From Desulfobacteraceae bacterium RAAP-1 (GTDB taxonomy: Bacteria; Desulfobacterota; Desulfobacteria; Desulfobacterales; Desulfatirhabdiaceae): 52,925 nucleotides of DNA. The notes under the pieces are model-generated. The model was not told where the DNA came from. It saw only the letters and a list, made by a program, of their open reading frames with translations, and did not search any database. Made by a program: the position numbers and the translations under genes. Of the stretch, positions 25,780 through 37,081 are shown in pieces (position 1 is the stretch's first letter; every line of letters starts with the position of its first letter). The DNA lies in assembly GCA_001443525.1 (NCBI GenBank), contig LKPX01000018.1, forward strand, positions 1 through 52,925, written 5' to 3'.

Positions 25780-27900
25780 CTCCGAACACTTGCCCCGACT
25801 TGAGGGGATTGAGACTCGCCACCTTCATTAAAAAGTCTGTCGTATTCTTTTCTCCGAACACTTGCCCCGACTTGAGGGGATTGAGACAAAAAACATAGTG
25901 ACTTGTAAGGTTTTCTTGAGTAACTCCGAACACTTGCCCCGACTTGAGGGGATTGAGACAAACTATGCTAACGATTATAGGGCGGCTAATTTTGTCTCCG
26001 AACACTTGCCCCGACTTGAGGGGATTGAGACAGCGTAAAGCTGCTCAGGTACCAGAGATGGAATTTAGCTCCGAACACTTGCCCCGACTTGAGGGGATTG
26101 AGACTCAATACACGTCAAAATCGAATACCACATACTACACACTCCGAACACTTGCCCCGACTTGAGGGGATTGAGACCCCAGTAGCATATAAAATCTCTC
26201 ATCCGCGATCTGCTCTCCGAACACTTGCCCCGACTTGAGGGGATTGAGACACAGGGAAACATCCCTGTCCGGAGCCCTAATCCTCGTCTCCGAACACTTG
26301 CCCCGACTTGAGGGGATTGAGACTCAATTTCAATACACGTCAAAATCGAATACCACATACTCCGAACACTTGCCCCGACTTGAGGGGATTGAGACACACT
26401 GTTGATCATGCCGAACCATGCTGTCCGAATGCTCCGAACACTTGCCCCGACTTGAGGGGATTGAGACTTAGCTGCGTTGGTCAGCGATATATCCAGGTTT
26501 TTACTCCGAACACTTGCCCCGACTTGAGGGGATTGAGACTTGAATGTTCATTTTTCAGCTCCTTTCCTTTATAGCTCCGAACACTTGCCCCGACTTGAGG
26601 GGATTGAGACGTGTAGCCGGCGGTGTGGCCGGCGGTGTGACCGGCTCCGAACACTTGCCCCGACTTGAGGGGATTGAGACTATCATCCGCGATCTGCTGC
26701 GCGGCGGCGGCATGACCTCCGAACACTTGCCCCGACTTGAGGGGATTGAGACGTAATGCGGCGATGCGCTCCAAAAACGCTTCTTTATCTCCGAACACTT
26801 GCCCCGACTTGAGGGGATTGAGACTCTATTTGGCGCTGGGTTGTAGGCCACATAAATTGCTCCGAACACTTGCCCCGACTTGAGGGGATTGAGACCTGCC
26901 CCGAGCTGTACGCCTTTTGAGACTACAGTGGCCTCCGAACACTTGCCCCGACTTGAGGGGATTGAGACTAAGACCTGTATTCTTGTTTCCAATTGGAATC
27001 GATCTCCGAACACTTGCCCCGACTTGAGGGGATTGAGACTTAACATATATATTTTTAATATTTAAAATGTAATTACTCCGAACACTTGCCCCGACTTGAG
27101 GGGATTGAGACTCCACACCCGCGCAACTGCAGCGCGGATATGGTCGTCTCCGAACACTTGCCCCGACTTGAGGGGATTGAGACTTCAATAGAAGCATGAC
27201 TGGTATGCGTGATCTTTATCTCCGAACACTTGCCCCGACTTGAGGGGATTGAGACGGCGTGTGCGGGGTGTCCGGCGTTTCTGCCACCTTCCTCCGAACA
27301 CTTGCCCCGACTTGAGGGGATTGAGACCTTTGCCTACTCCTTGCGGGCGATGGGCTATTCGCCCTCCGAACACTTGCCCCGACTTGAGGGGATTGAGACC
27401 AATTTGATCCTCCAAATCTCGTATCTGACCGGCGCTCCGAACACTTGCCCCGACTTGAGGGGATTGAGACGCCTGCTGTGGTGTTGGGCTTTGAGTTTGC
27501 GCTTGGCTCCGAACACTTGCCCCGACTTGAGGGGATTGAGACCGTGGCATGTCTCGGTTGCCCTGATTGTCGGAGCGCCCTCCGAACACTTGCCCCGACT
27601 TGAGGGGATTGAGACTTCGATCACGTCCCTTCTGAACCGCAAAACTTTCAACTCCGAACACTTGCCCCGACTTGAGGGGATTGAGACACTGGCCAGATCG
27701 GTTGTGAACCCTGCCGGAACCGCTCCGAACACTTGCCCCGACTTGAGGGGATTGAGACTACTCGTGCCAGCCAGTTTGGTACGAGTGTTCTTCCTCCGAA
27801 CACCTGCCCCGACTTGAGGGGATTGAGACTACTCGTGCCAGCCAGTTTGGTACGAGTGTTCTTCCTCCGAACACTTGCCCAGACTTGAGGGGATTGAGAC
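25780..27900 (+). CRISPR. CRISPR array, 30 repeats and 29 spacers
   Basis: The 36-base repeat starts CTCCGAACACTTG and ends GGGGATTGAGAC. I count 30 repeats from 25780 to 27900, at 70-73 base intervals, so spacers are 34-37 bases, typical of type III. The repeat has a small stem CCCC/GGGG around GACTTGA, and the last eight bases ATTGAGAC are the usual type III 5' handle left by Cas6, which fixes transcription as plus strand. The last two repeats (27794 and 27865) each carry one substitution, as expected at the leader-distal end. Spacers 5 and 8 overlap by 30 bases, spacers 6 and 13 share 16, and the last two spacers are identical. Confidence 0.98.
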
Positions 27901-28135
27901 TTTTTTTATTTCTTAGCCTTCGATGCTTCTGACTTAAGTGATTTCCAGCAAAGAGTATACCGTCATGAAGTATCCATGCTTCTATATCATCGTGAATTGC
28001 GAATCAAACTGGTTCAAAAATTTCAACCTCGTTTGGCGGACCTCTTTTCTTTTATCCCGCTGTATTCCAGTCATATGTCATTACTGATAAAGACAATCCA
28101 GCCGTAGAAAAACGCATACGGCAAATCTTTCCCTG

Positions 28136-28167
28136 TGTCACAAAATCAATTCAGCTGACGACAGAGT
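28136..28167 (+). promoter_or_regulatory. Island promoter motif, copy 4, before the greA-like gene
   Basis: TGTCACA at 28136 and CGAC at 28159, again 23 bases apart. The greA-like start is 101 bases from the TGTCAC. The region between the array end (27900) and this gene has no other recognisable feature, although one frame stays open for about 300 bases. Confidence 0.7.
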
Positions 28168-28236
28168 ACTCATCGTCGTTGTTGTTCCCATGTCGATCTG
28201 TTAAGGATTTTTGTGAAAAAAGGGAGGGATTTTGCC

Positions 28237-28698
28237 ATGTGCTACTATTTTTTACCGAAAGATTTCAGAAAATTGAATCGAGAAATTGAGCATATCATCT
28301 GCCGAATCAAACAAATCGGGCGCGATATGGGGGAAAGCTGTCAGGAAGGTGCGGAAACTTTTCACGACAATTTCGCTTACGAGGAAGGGGAGCGTCAGCA
28401 GGTCATGTGGTCCCGTAGGCTTCGGGAATTTATGAAAGTGATGGAAAAAGCGCAGATCGTGCCTCCCGAAAAGAAACCGGAGAAAGTGGCGTTAGGCAGT
28501 AAAATTACCATCTGTGATGGGGATACCCAGGAGGAGAAAACATTTGTGATCGGCAGCTACATGACTTTCGATGATCCGGAATCCATTTCCTACAATTCTC
28601 CGCTGGGAAGCCAGCTTATCGGCGCATCCGAAGGAGATGTCTGCGAGTGCGACATTGCCGGGAAAAAACGATTTTATGAAATACTGGAAATCTGTTAA
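28237..28698 (+). CDS. GreA/GreB-like transcription elongation factor
   Basis: 153 residues from ATG 28237 (GGGAGG nine bases upstream; a GTG at 28213 is less likely). The N-terminal part is a helical, coiled-coil-like segment (RKLNREIEHIICRIKQIGRD). The C-terminal part carries the Gre FKBP-like domain: VALGSKITI, then TFVIGSY and the SPLGSQLIGASEGDVCE motif that marks Gre factors. Gre proteins enter the RNA polymerase secondary channel and stimulate transcript cleavage. The coiled coil is diverged from housekeeping GreA, so it may be a polymerase-binding paralogue. Preceded by an island promoter motif, it may tune polymerase during the response; this is inference. Confidence 0.8.
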   Translation: MCYYFLPKDFRKLNREIEHIICRIKQIGRDMGESCQEGAETFHDNFAYEEGERQQVMWSRRLREFMKVMEKAQIVPPEKKPEKVALGSKITICDGDTQEEKTFVIGSYMTFDDPESISYNSPLGSQLIGASEGDVCECDIAGKKRFYEILEIC

Positions 28699-28761
28699 AA
28701 GACTGCCATCGGTTTGTTTGTATTCTTTTGACTGTCAGACTGGATAAAAGGAGATGAATTC

Positions 28762-29439
28762 ATGATTGATAAACTGGCGATTCATGGCGGCACCCCGGTG
28801 ATATCAAATCCCAAACCCCATTTTCGCTGGCCTCCCCATGTCGAGGGGTTGTCCAAAGTCGTAGGCGATTATATTGAATCTGGTGGTAAGCTGTCCATTG
28901 TTGACAGATCCGGCATATACCAGCAACTGGAAGACCGGCTTTGCAGTCTGATGGGGCGTAAATATGCCATCTTGACCAGTTCCGGAACCATGGCGCTTTA
29001 CTCAGCATTTTTCGGAATAGACCTGCGCCCCGGAGACGAAGTGATTTCGACCGTGTATTCCTTTCATGCCACGGCCACTCCTCTGCTGCATCTCGGTGTA
29101 AAAGTTGTTTTTTGCGATGTGGAACCGGACACCGGCAATATTAATGCGTCCCAGATCAGTGGACTGATCACAGAGAACACCCGGGCTATTGTCACCAATC
29201 ATATGTGGGGCCATCCGGTGGATGTATCGGTCATTCAAGACATCTGCCGCGAAAAAGGACTGGCCTGGGTGGAGGACTGCTCTCATGCCCATTTTTCGGA
29301 ATATCGCAGCCGGTTTGTTGGAGCTTTCGGCGATGTCGCTGTCTTCAGTCTTCAAGGAAATAAACTGTTGACCGGCGGGGAAGGTGGTGTGCTGTTGACC
29401 AACCGTACCGAATATCCCTCATCCGGACACAGGAATTGA
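28762..29439 (+). pseudogene. Truncated DegT/DnrJ/EryC1/StrS aminotransferase
   Basis: PLP-dependent sugar aminotransferase fragment, 225 residues where about 380 are usual. The start is normal (MIDKLAIHGGTPV...), with the SSGTMALYSAF cofactor-binding stretch, VEDCSHAH, and the catalytic Lys in FSLQGNKLLTGGEGGVL. After LLTNRTE the sequence changes abruptly and stops, so the C-terminal domain is gone. A ribosome site (AAAGGAG) precedes it. It is probably an imported sugar-biosynthesis gene cut by a deletion whose other side is the fragment at 29474. Confidence 0.85.
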
Positions 29440-29473
29440 GACCATAATCCGATATCTGGACAGCGGCGGACCG

Positions 29474-29794
29474 ATGCCCTTGCCAACATATGAAAAGGCG
29501 CTTCATTTTCTGGACCGGATGGATTTTGAAAAATATCTGGAACTGGAATGGAAAATTCAGATTTTCAAAGGCCAGGATAGCGAGATCAGCATTGCCAATG
29601 CAGGTGAAAAGTCCACAGTTAAAATCACCGGAACGATCGACGCTGCCAGGGATTTTTTAAAAATGGTTCAACCCTGCACCGGATTAATATCGCCGTTACA
29701 CGTACCGTTGGAGAAATTCATGAGAGATGAATCCACCGGCTTCAACGTTAAAGTGAATCTTGTGACACTTCCGGATTCGAATCACAGACATTAG
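29474..29794 (+). CDS. Hypothetical protein fragment
   Basis: 106-residue frame (MPLPTYEKALHFLDRMDFEKYLELEWKIQ...). The same frame is open some 60 bases further upstream without a start. I recognise no family; it has a helical first half and a beta-rich second half (STVKITGTIDAARDF). It lies between a truncated aminotransferase and the tail of a csx1-like gene, so it is probably itself a fragment. No function is proposed. Confidence 0.4.
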   Translation: MPLPTYEKALHFLDRMDFEKYLELEWKIQIFKGQDSEISIANAGEKSTVKITGTIDAARDFLKMVQPCTGLISPLHVPLEKFMRDESTGFNVKVNLVTLPDSNHRH

Positions 29795-29937
29795 GTTTGA
29801 CCCAATATCGCAATGGATTTGATTATGCCTGGACTTCAGCCAATGGCGTTCTTACGGATATTCAGGACAGGGGGTATGCATTTTATCGAAACATGAAATC
29901 CGTCATCACTTCCCTGGTTGAACGAGAAATGATTTGA
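29780..29937 (+). pseudogene. C-terminal HEPN fragment of a third csx1/csx2-type gene
   Basis: One frame reads LTQYRNGFDYAWTSANG, then IQDRGYAFYRNMKSVITSL, and a stop. This closely matches the end of the effector at 20130 (INYRNGFDHAWTSKNG, then IEEKGHEYYQKLKSVIDTL). The catalytic motif has become RNGFDY, with Tyr where the effector has His, and everything upstream is missing. It records a third copy of this effector family in the island. Confidence 0.82.
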
Positions 29938-30172
29938 GGCCAACCACTGTGAGGCATTCAACAGCTCTCTTCGCCGTCGTAACGCCGCTTACCGCAACAT
30001 ACGCGAAAAATGAAGAATCCTTGCAGAGAACACTGGATGTCTATTGGGTGATACATAACTTCATTCGCACTCATTTCACTACAAAAAAAGTACCTGCGGT
30101 TGCAATGGGAATTATCAAAGAGAAGCTCTCTTGGGAAAATATTTTCATGATCCGAGTTGAGGCAACCGTATG
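29938..30172 (+). pseudogene. Transposase C-terminal remnant
   Basis: Two frames together give ANHCEAFNSSLRRRNAAYR and, after a frameshift near 29998, TYAKNEESLQRTLDVYWVIHN followed by HFTTKKVPAVAMGI. This looks like the end of a DDE-type (IS1-like) transposase. No terminal inverted repeats were identified. It starts directly after the HEPN fragment stop, so an insertion may have caused the truncation next door. Confidence 0.6.
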
Positions 30173-30352
30173 ATATCTCATTCTACTGAACCAGTGCCCG
30201 TAAAATCCTGTTTCAGGATAAAGATAAGAGGCATCATTGGGTTCGGGATTGATTTCAATGCACCGGGCGCCCCGAAAACGCGTAGATAGCAAGAATTCAG
30301 CAGAAGTTTTATCGGCGTAAAAAACAAAGAAATTTGACAATGATGCCATTTT

Positions 30353-30625
30353 GTGGCACACGAATATATCGTGAAGCGCAAATCCCACAAGATACTTGAA
30401 CTTATATTTGCCCATCCGACAAGTGCGAACGTAAAGTGGTCGGATATCGAGGCACTTTTCAGGGATATCGGCGCAGAAATATCGGAACGCGAAGGTTCTC
30501 GCATCGGAGTAAAGCTCTTCGGCGAGCGACGGGTGTTTCATCGCCCGCACCCCTCGCCCAATACGGATAAAGGAGCACTTGAAAGTGTTCGTAGATGGTT
30601 AAACGATCACGGGGTGAAGCCATGA
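30353..30625 (+). CDS. hicA: HicA-type toxin
   Basis: 90 residues from a GTG. It is a HicA mRNA interferase by its pattern: KWSDIEALFRDIGAEISEREGSRIGV, then RRVFHRPHPSPNTDKGALESVRRWL, where the catalytic His normally lies in the HRPHPS-like strand. HicA cuts mRNA by binding as a small dsRBD-like fold. It overlaps hicB by four bases (ATGA). The 180 bases upstream have no recognisable gene. Confidence 0.88.
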   Translation: MAHEYIVKRKSHKILELIFAHPTSANVKWSDIEALFRDIGAEISEREGSRIGVKLFGERRVFHRPHPSPNTDKGALESVRRWLNDHGVKP

Positions 30626-30876
30626 ACAATGTTATGATTATTGACGGTTACAAAGCAGTTATCCAGTATGATCCAGACATCGAGCTCTTTCGGGGTGAAT
30701 TTATCGGCTTGAATGGGGGAGCGGATTTTTATGCCGCCACTGTCCAGGGCTTGCACGAAGAAGGCCGTAAATCTTTGAAAGTTTTTTTGGATATGTGCCA
30801 TGAAGACGGTGTAAATCCACGCAAACGCTCCACTGGACGATTTAATCTGCATACAGATTTCCCATCTCATTTGTAA
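30622..30876 (+). CDS. hicB: HicB-type antitoxin, short C-terminus
   Basis: 84 residues: MNNVMIIDGYKAVIQYDPDIELFRGEFIGLNGGADFYA is the RNase H-like HicB fold that caps the toxin. After KRSTGRFNLHTDFPSHL the protein ends, whereas most HicB proteins of this type continue with a DNA-binding ribbon-helix-helix tail. It may neutralise HicA but be unable to repress the promoter. Translation is coupled to hicA by the overlap. Confidence 0.85.
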   Translation: MNNVMIIDGYKAVIQYDPDIELFRGEFIGLNGGADFYAATVQGLHEEGRKSLKVFLDMCHEDGVNPRKRSTGRFNLHTDFPSHL

Positions 30877-30885
30877 AACTTCCGA

Positions 30886-31137
30886 TCAGTAATGGTCACG
30901 GCATTGCGCTATCAGTATGGTTTCATTTTCTATGCAATACACCAGGCGGTGACAATGGTCGGTACGACGCGACCCAAAGCCGGTCAGTTGATGTTTAAGC
31001 GGCTCAGGTTTACCGATACCGAAGAACGGGCTACGTCTAATATCTCGGATTAACTCGTTGATACGTTTAAGGATGGTGCGATCGGCTGTTTGCCAATAGA
31101 GATAATCTTCCCATCCTTTTGATGCAAATTTAATCAT
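30886..31137 (-). CDS. YoeB/Txe-type toxin
   Basis: 83 residues (MIKFASKGWEDYLYWQTADRTILKRINELIRDI...GIGKPEPLKHQLTGFGSRRTDHCHRLVYCIE...HY), a close match to YoeB, a ribosome-dependent mRNA endonuclease of the RelE superfamily. The catalytic region GKPEPLKH...SRR..HRLVY and the C-terminal HY are intact. Its start overlaps the end of the antitoxin gene by eight bases. It faces away from hicAB. Confidence 0.92.
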   Translation of the reverse strand: MIKFASKGWEDYLYWQTADRTILKRINELIRDIRRSPFFGIGKPEPLKHQLTGFGSRRTDHCHRLVYCIENETILIAQCRDHY

Positions 31138-31387
31138 CGTCAACCAGGTCCTTGAACGAGCCGCCTCCATTGCGAAGCTCATCCACCGCTTCCATCAACC
31201 GCTTGGCGCCTTTCGGGTTTCGCAGCAGATATGCGGTTTCCTCCATTGCGTGATAGTCATCAAGCGAAATGATTACAACCGGTTTGCAGCGCTGACTGGT
31301 TACCACTAGCGGCATGCAATCATCGTTGACCCGACGCATCACATCGGCAAAGTGCTGGCGGGCATAACTATAGGTTAGGGCATCCAT
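31130..31387 (-). CDS. YefM/Phd-type antitoxin
   Basis: 85 residues: MDALTYSYARQHFADVMRRVNDDCMPLVVTSQ is the Phd/YefM DNA-binding fold, and SLDDYHAMEETAYLLRNPKGA is the toxin-binding arm. It should both neutralise the YoeB-like toxin and repress the pair. The gene precedes and overlaps the toxin gene, the usual order for yefM-yoeB. Confidence 0.93.
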   Translation of the reverse strand: MDALTYSYARQHFADVMRRVNDDCMPLVVTSQRCKPVVIISLDDYHAMEETAYLLRNPKGAKRLMEAVDELRNGGGSFKDLVDDD

Positions 31388-31442
31388 GTATCAGTACTCC
31401 TTGATTTATTGTAAAAAAATATAGCGCAATACAATGAGCCTA

Positions 31443-32219
31443 TCAAGTGATATACTCTAAATGAGCCGTAAATTTTTGACATTTTTGGGAACACCCCCTG
31501 GATGCAGGGCCACAATACTGTCGCCGGATGCCGATACGGCGGCATTGCCCCACATCCGTCTCCAACGGGGATAAGAACCCATCCTTCCGTTCGCGAGTCC
31601 TTGTCTTTTTCGTCTTCATATCCATGGTTACCTGGATAAGCTCTGTCAGTCTGTTTTCTTTCCGGATGGCGAAGTCAACTTCCAGGCTGTTTGCAGTCCT
31701 GTAATAAAAGACATCGTTACCACGACGTTTCTGTTCCAGAAAAATAAGATTTTCCAGAAAGTGTCCTGTGTTTTCCGAGAAATTGAAAGCAGTGGCGCCG
31801 GCCATGCCGGTTTTGACGTTTTTTCGTTCGTAGCAGCTCTTTACAAAAATATGCCATTCGGGAAAGAAATGCACTTCGTCCAGAAAACAGTAGATCATCC
31901 CCTGCGGGGTGGTGAACTTCAGATAATCCTCATAAATCCGTTCCAGGGCCATAATATCATTTCGAAAGCGGCTGAATTGCGGTGTTTCAAGGTTTAGAAA
32001 AAGAATGTTGCGCGGATTCACCCTTCTTTCGTGCATCAAGTAATTGATGGCCTGCCTGGCAAGCGTGCTTTTTCCCGCGCGACGAACGCCGACGATGGAA
32101 ACAATATGCGGAAGATCAAGAAATGCTGTGACTTTATCCAGCGTCTCCCGCCGGACGCCTTCCGTATATGGGATGCCTTCCCAGTGGGGATTTTGATCAA
32201 CGATCACCGGCTCAAACAT
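31443..32219 (-). pseudogene. AAA-type ATPase (DUF4143 family) with internal deletion
   Basis: The start MFEPVIVDQNPHWEGIPYTEGVRRE leads to a Walker A, VGVRRAGKSTL, and to the Walker B-like YCFLDEVHFFPEW. Then the sequence jumps to the C-terminal nuclease-like part (GHFLENLIFLEQKRRGNDVFYYRT...EVDFAIRK), so roughly 150-200 residues are missing. The last ~60 residues are out of frame with the family. These ATPases are common in genomic islands; this one is almost certainly inactive. Confidence 0.75.
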
Positions 32220-32326
32220 GGCAACTCCGAATATTTTGAGGTTTATCCGGAATATACTGCGAACAATAGGTGGGTTCAAGCAAAAAGTCCGAAGGGGTGC
32301 AGCGATTTAGCCATCATCGTTTTTCC

Positions 32327-32450
32327 GCACTGCCGTTTCGATATATCGCGTCACATATTCCACAGTATTTTTAACCTCCATCGTAAAATACTCACGGTTT
32401 TTTTCTGACGAATGTTAAAATACAGACAAATATTTGGCAAGACCCAATGT
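32327..32450. repeat. 124-bp direct repeat, left copy
   Basis: Matches 42099-42222 at 118 of 124 positions without gaps and in the same orientation. The two copies bracket the whole cas6-csm-CARF module. On the minus strand it encodes the start of an ATPase (MEVKNTVEYVTRYIETAV, ATG at 32381) plus its upstream region. In this copy a deletion between two CGGCAGTGC repeats joins that start, out of frame, to RQCGKTMMAKSL, the Walker A. Confidence 0.9.
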
Positions 32451-32536
32451 CATCGCTCGTTTTCCCTCCACTGGCAGGTGTTGTCTTCAGGTTGCTTCAC
32501 AGGCAGATGAGGTTGCGCTGCATTCCTTATATTTTT

Positions 32537-32568
32537 TGTCACTTTTTAAGGATACGTTTCGACAGATG
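32537..32568 (+). promoter_or_regulatory. Island promoter motif, copy 5, before the cas6-csm operon
   Basis: TGTCAC at 32537 and CGAC at 32560. It is about 230 bases upstream of the second cas6, in the non-coding stretch after the 124-bp repeat. The base after TGTCAC is T rather than A. It would place the III-A effector module under the island sigma factor. Confidence 0.7.
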
Positions 32569-32770
32569 TATCAGGAGATCAGGTAATGGATGATGACAAC
32601 CAAACAATGACACTGATCATTGCGGATAGATGGTTGCGAATTGACTTGCCGATTTTAAGGTGATAACGGATATTCTTGTCTAACGGTATTTCACGCGAAC
32701 CGCCGGAGCGCTGCGTCAACATTCGTTTCAGCGCTTTTCCAATGGCCACTATACACAATAGGCAACGCTC

Positions 32771-33742
32771 ATGAATTTGTCTGCAACGCCTTCCGAATGG
32801 ACGCCGTCGGCGCTTTTCGGAAATTTGCCTGTTCTGAAGATCGGGTTCAGTGTCCGGATTCCCCGCCGCTCTCGTCTTCCCCAATATTTGGGATCCACCT
32901 GGCGGGGATTGATCGGCTGGGAACTGCAACGGCTGATCTGCCCCTTCAATCACCATCCGGAATGTAAAACCTGCATTATTCAGGATCACTGTCCATATTA
33001 TGTCCTGTTCGAGAAGGAAACGAGACATTCCGGTGTCCCTAGAGGCTACATTCTTTATCCGCCGATGTATGCGCATGAGGGCCAGGAAGAACTGGAAATT
33101 ACGCTGATAGGTCAATGCACACGATTTTTGCCGGTGGTAATGACCAGTGTGATTGAAGGACGATCGTCGGGATTGGGGGCTGAATGCTCCCCTTATGACA
33201 TCACAGGATTATGGGAGAAACTGCCCGATGGCCGTAGGCAACCGTTGTCTCCGGATGTCGATGCAATAAGCGATGTGGCCGGACCGTTTCCCCTGAGCGA
33301 CTGGCTGGATGCGTGTTGTCGTGATGTATTCGGGGCGAATGGATTTCAGGCGTTTTTTCTTACGCCCCTGCGGCTTAGAAAGCAGGGGCGGTATATCACC
33401 AAAATGGACTGGCCATTTTTTTTCACAACCATCGCCTGCAGGCTGGAAGCATTGAACTGTCTGTTCCATGCCGGCGAACCGCTGGGCAGAGAGATATTTT
33501 TGAAACTGCAAACCTGTTTTGAACCGGCATCCCGATTTTCCGCCGATCTGAAATGGGTGGACTACACAAGGTTTTCAAACCGGCAGCGCCGCAAGGTGAT
33601 GATGGGCGGGTTGGTGGGAGCGACGCACCCTCTGAAATCCATGCCCGATGAACTTCGGAGCTGGTGGCAGGCCGCCAGTCTGCTTCACGCGGGCAAGGGA
33701 GCGTCTATGGGGCTGGGGAGGGTGACGTTACTGGAAAAATAA
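32771..33742 (+). CDS. cas6: CRISPR pre-crRNA endoribonuclease Cas6, copy 2
   Basis: 323 residues, closely similar along its length to copy 1 (shared TPSALFGNLPVLKI, RSRLPQYLGSTWRGLIGWELQRLICPF, EITLIGQCTR and WWQAASLLHAGKGASMGLGRV). The C-terminal RAMP glycine-rich loop and the cysteine pattern (CPF..HPECKTCIIQDHCPYY) are intact. It heads the csm operon, 231 bases before csm1. Two intact cas6 genes with a single repeat type in the window suggest duplication of a locus rather than two specificities. Confidence 0.94.
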   Translation: MNLSATPSEWTPSALFGNLPVLKIGFSVRIPRRSRLPQYLGSTWRGLIGWELQRLICPFNHHPECKTCIIQDHCPYYVLFEKETRHSGVPRGYILYPPMYAHEGQEELEITLIGQCTRFLPVVMTSVIEGRSSGLGAECSPYDITGLWEKLPDGRRQPLSPDVDAISDVAGPFPLSDWLDACCRDVFGANGFQAFFLTPLRLRKQGRYITKMDWPFFFTTIACRLEALNCLFHAGEPLGREIFLKLQTCFEPASRFSADLKWVDYTRFSNRQRRKVMMGGLVGATHPLKSMPDELRSWWQAASLLHAGKGASMGLGRVTLLEK

Positions 33743-33877
33743 ATAGGAACCGCGGGTATTGAACTCTTGCTGAAGCCATTGAGCGTTCATGGAAAAGCAT
33801 GAATGAATTTGTCATAAGGTAATTTCCAACCAAGAACACCCCATACTGGAATGTATGGGCAACCTAAGATTTATATT

Positions 33878-33902
33878 CCCCCCTTGAGGGGGGCAAGGGG
33901 GG
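33878..33902 (+). other. Hairpin between cas6 and csm1
   Basis: CCCCCC-TTGA-GGGGGG (33878-33893), followed after CAA by a second GGGGGG and CTTTTT. It could act as a weak terminator or attenuator. It echoes the CCCC...TTGAGGGG stem of the CRISPR repeat, so it might be a Cas6-sensitive element; this is speculation. The rest of the 231-base gap shows nothing else. Confidence 0.45.
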
Positions 33903-33973
33903 CTTTTTCAAATGGTATATTCTATGTTGAAAACCACCTAAAGCCATCAACCATCAACTATCGGGGAAAGCCT

Positions 33974-37077
<3,104 letters not shown>

Positions 37078-37081
37078 AACC

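Noticed and set aside
25701-27817. Long reading frames across the array (repeating LNPLKSGQVFG and SEHLPRLEGIET)
   Set aside because: These are translations of the CRISPR repeats and spacers, not proteins.
27985-28300. Open frame after the array (SKISTSFGGPLFFYPAVFQSYVITDKDNP...) as a gene or cas2 remnant
   Set aside because: No start codon or ribosome site, no family match, and it overlaps both the promoter motif and the greA-like gene.
29432-29440. ATTGAGAC at the end of the truncated aminotransferase as a second orphan CRISPR repeat
   Set aside because: Only eight to nine bases match the repeat end, which is expected by chance in a window of this size; no stem sequence precedes it.
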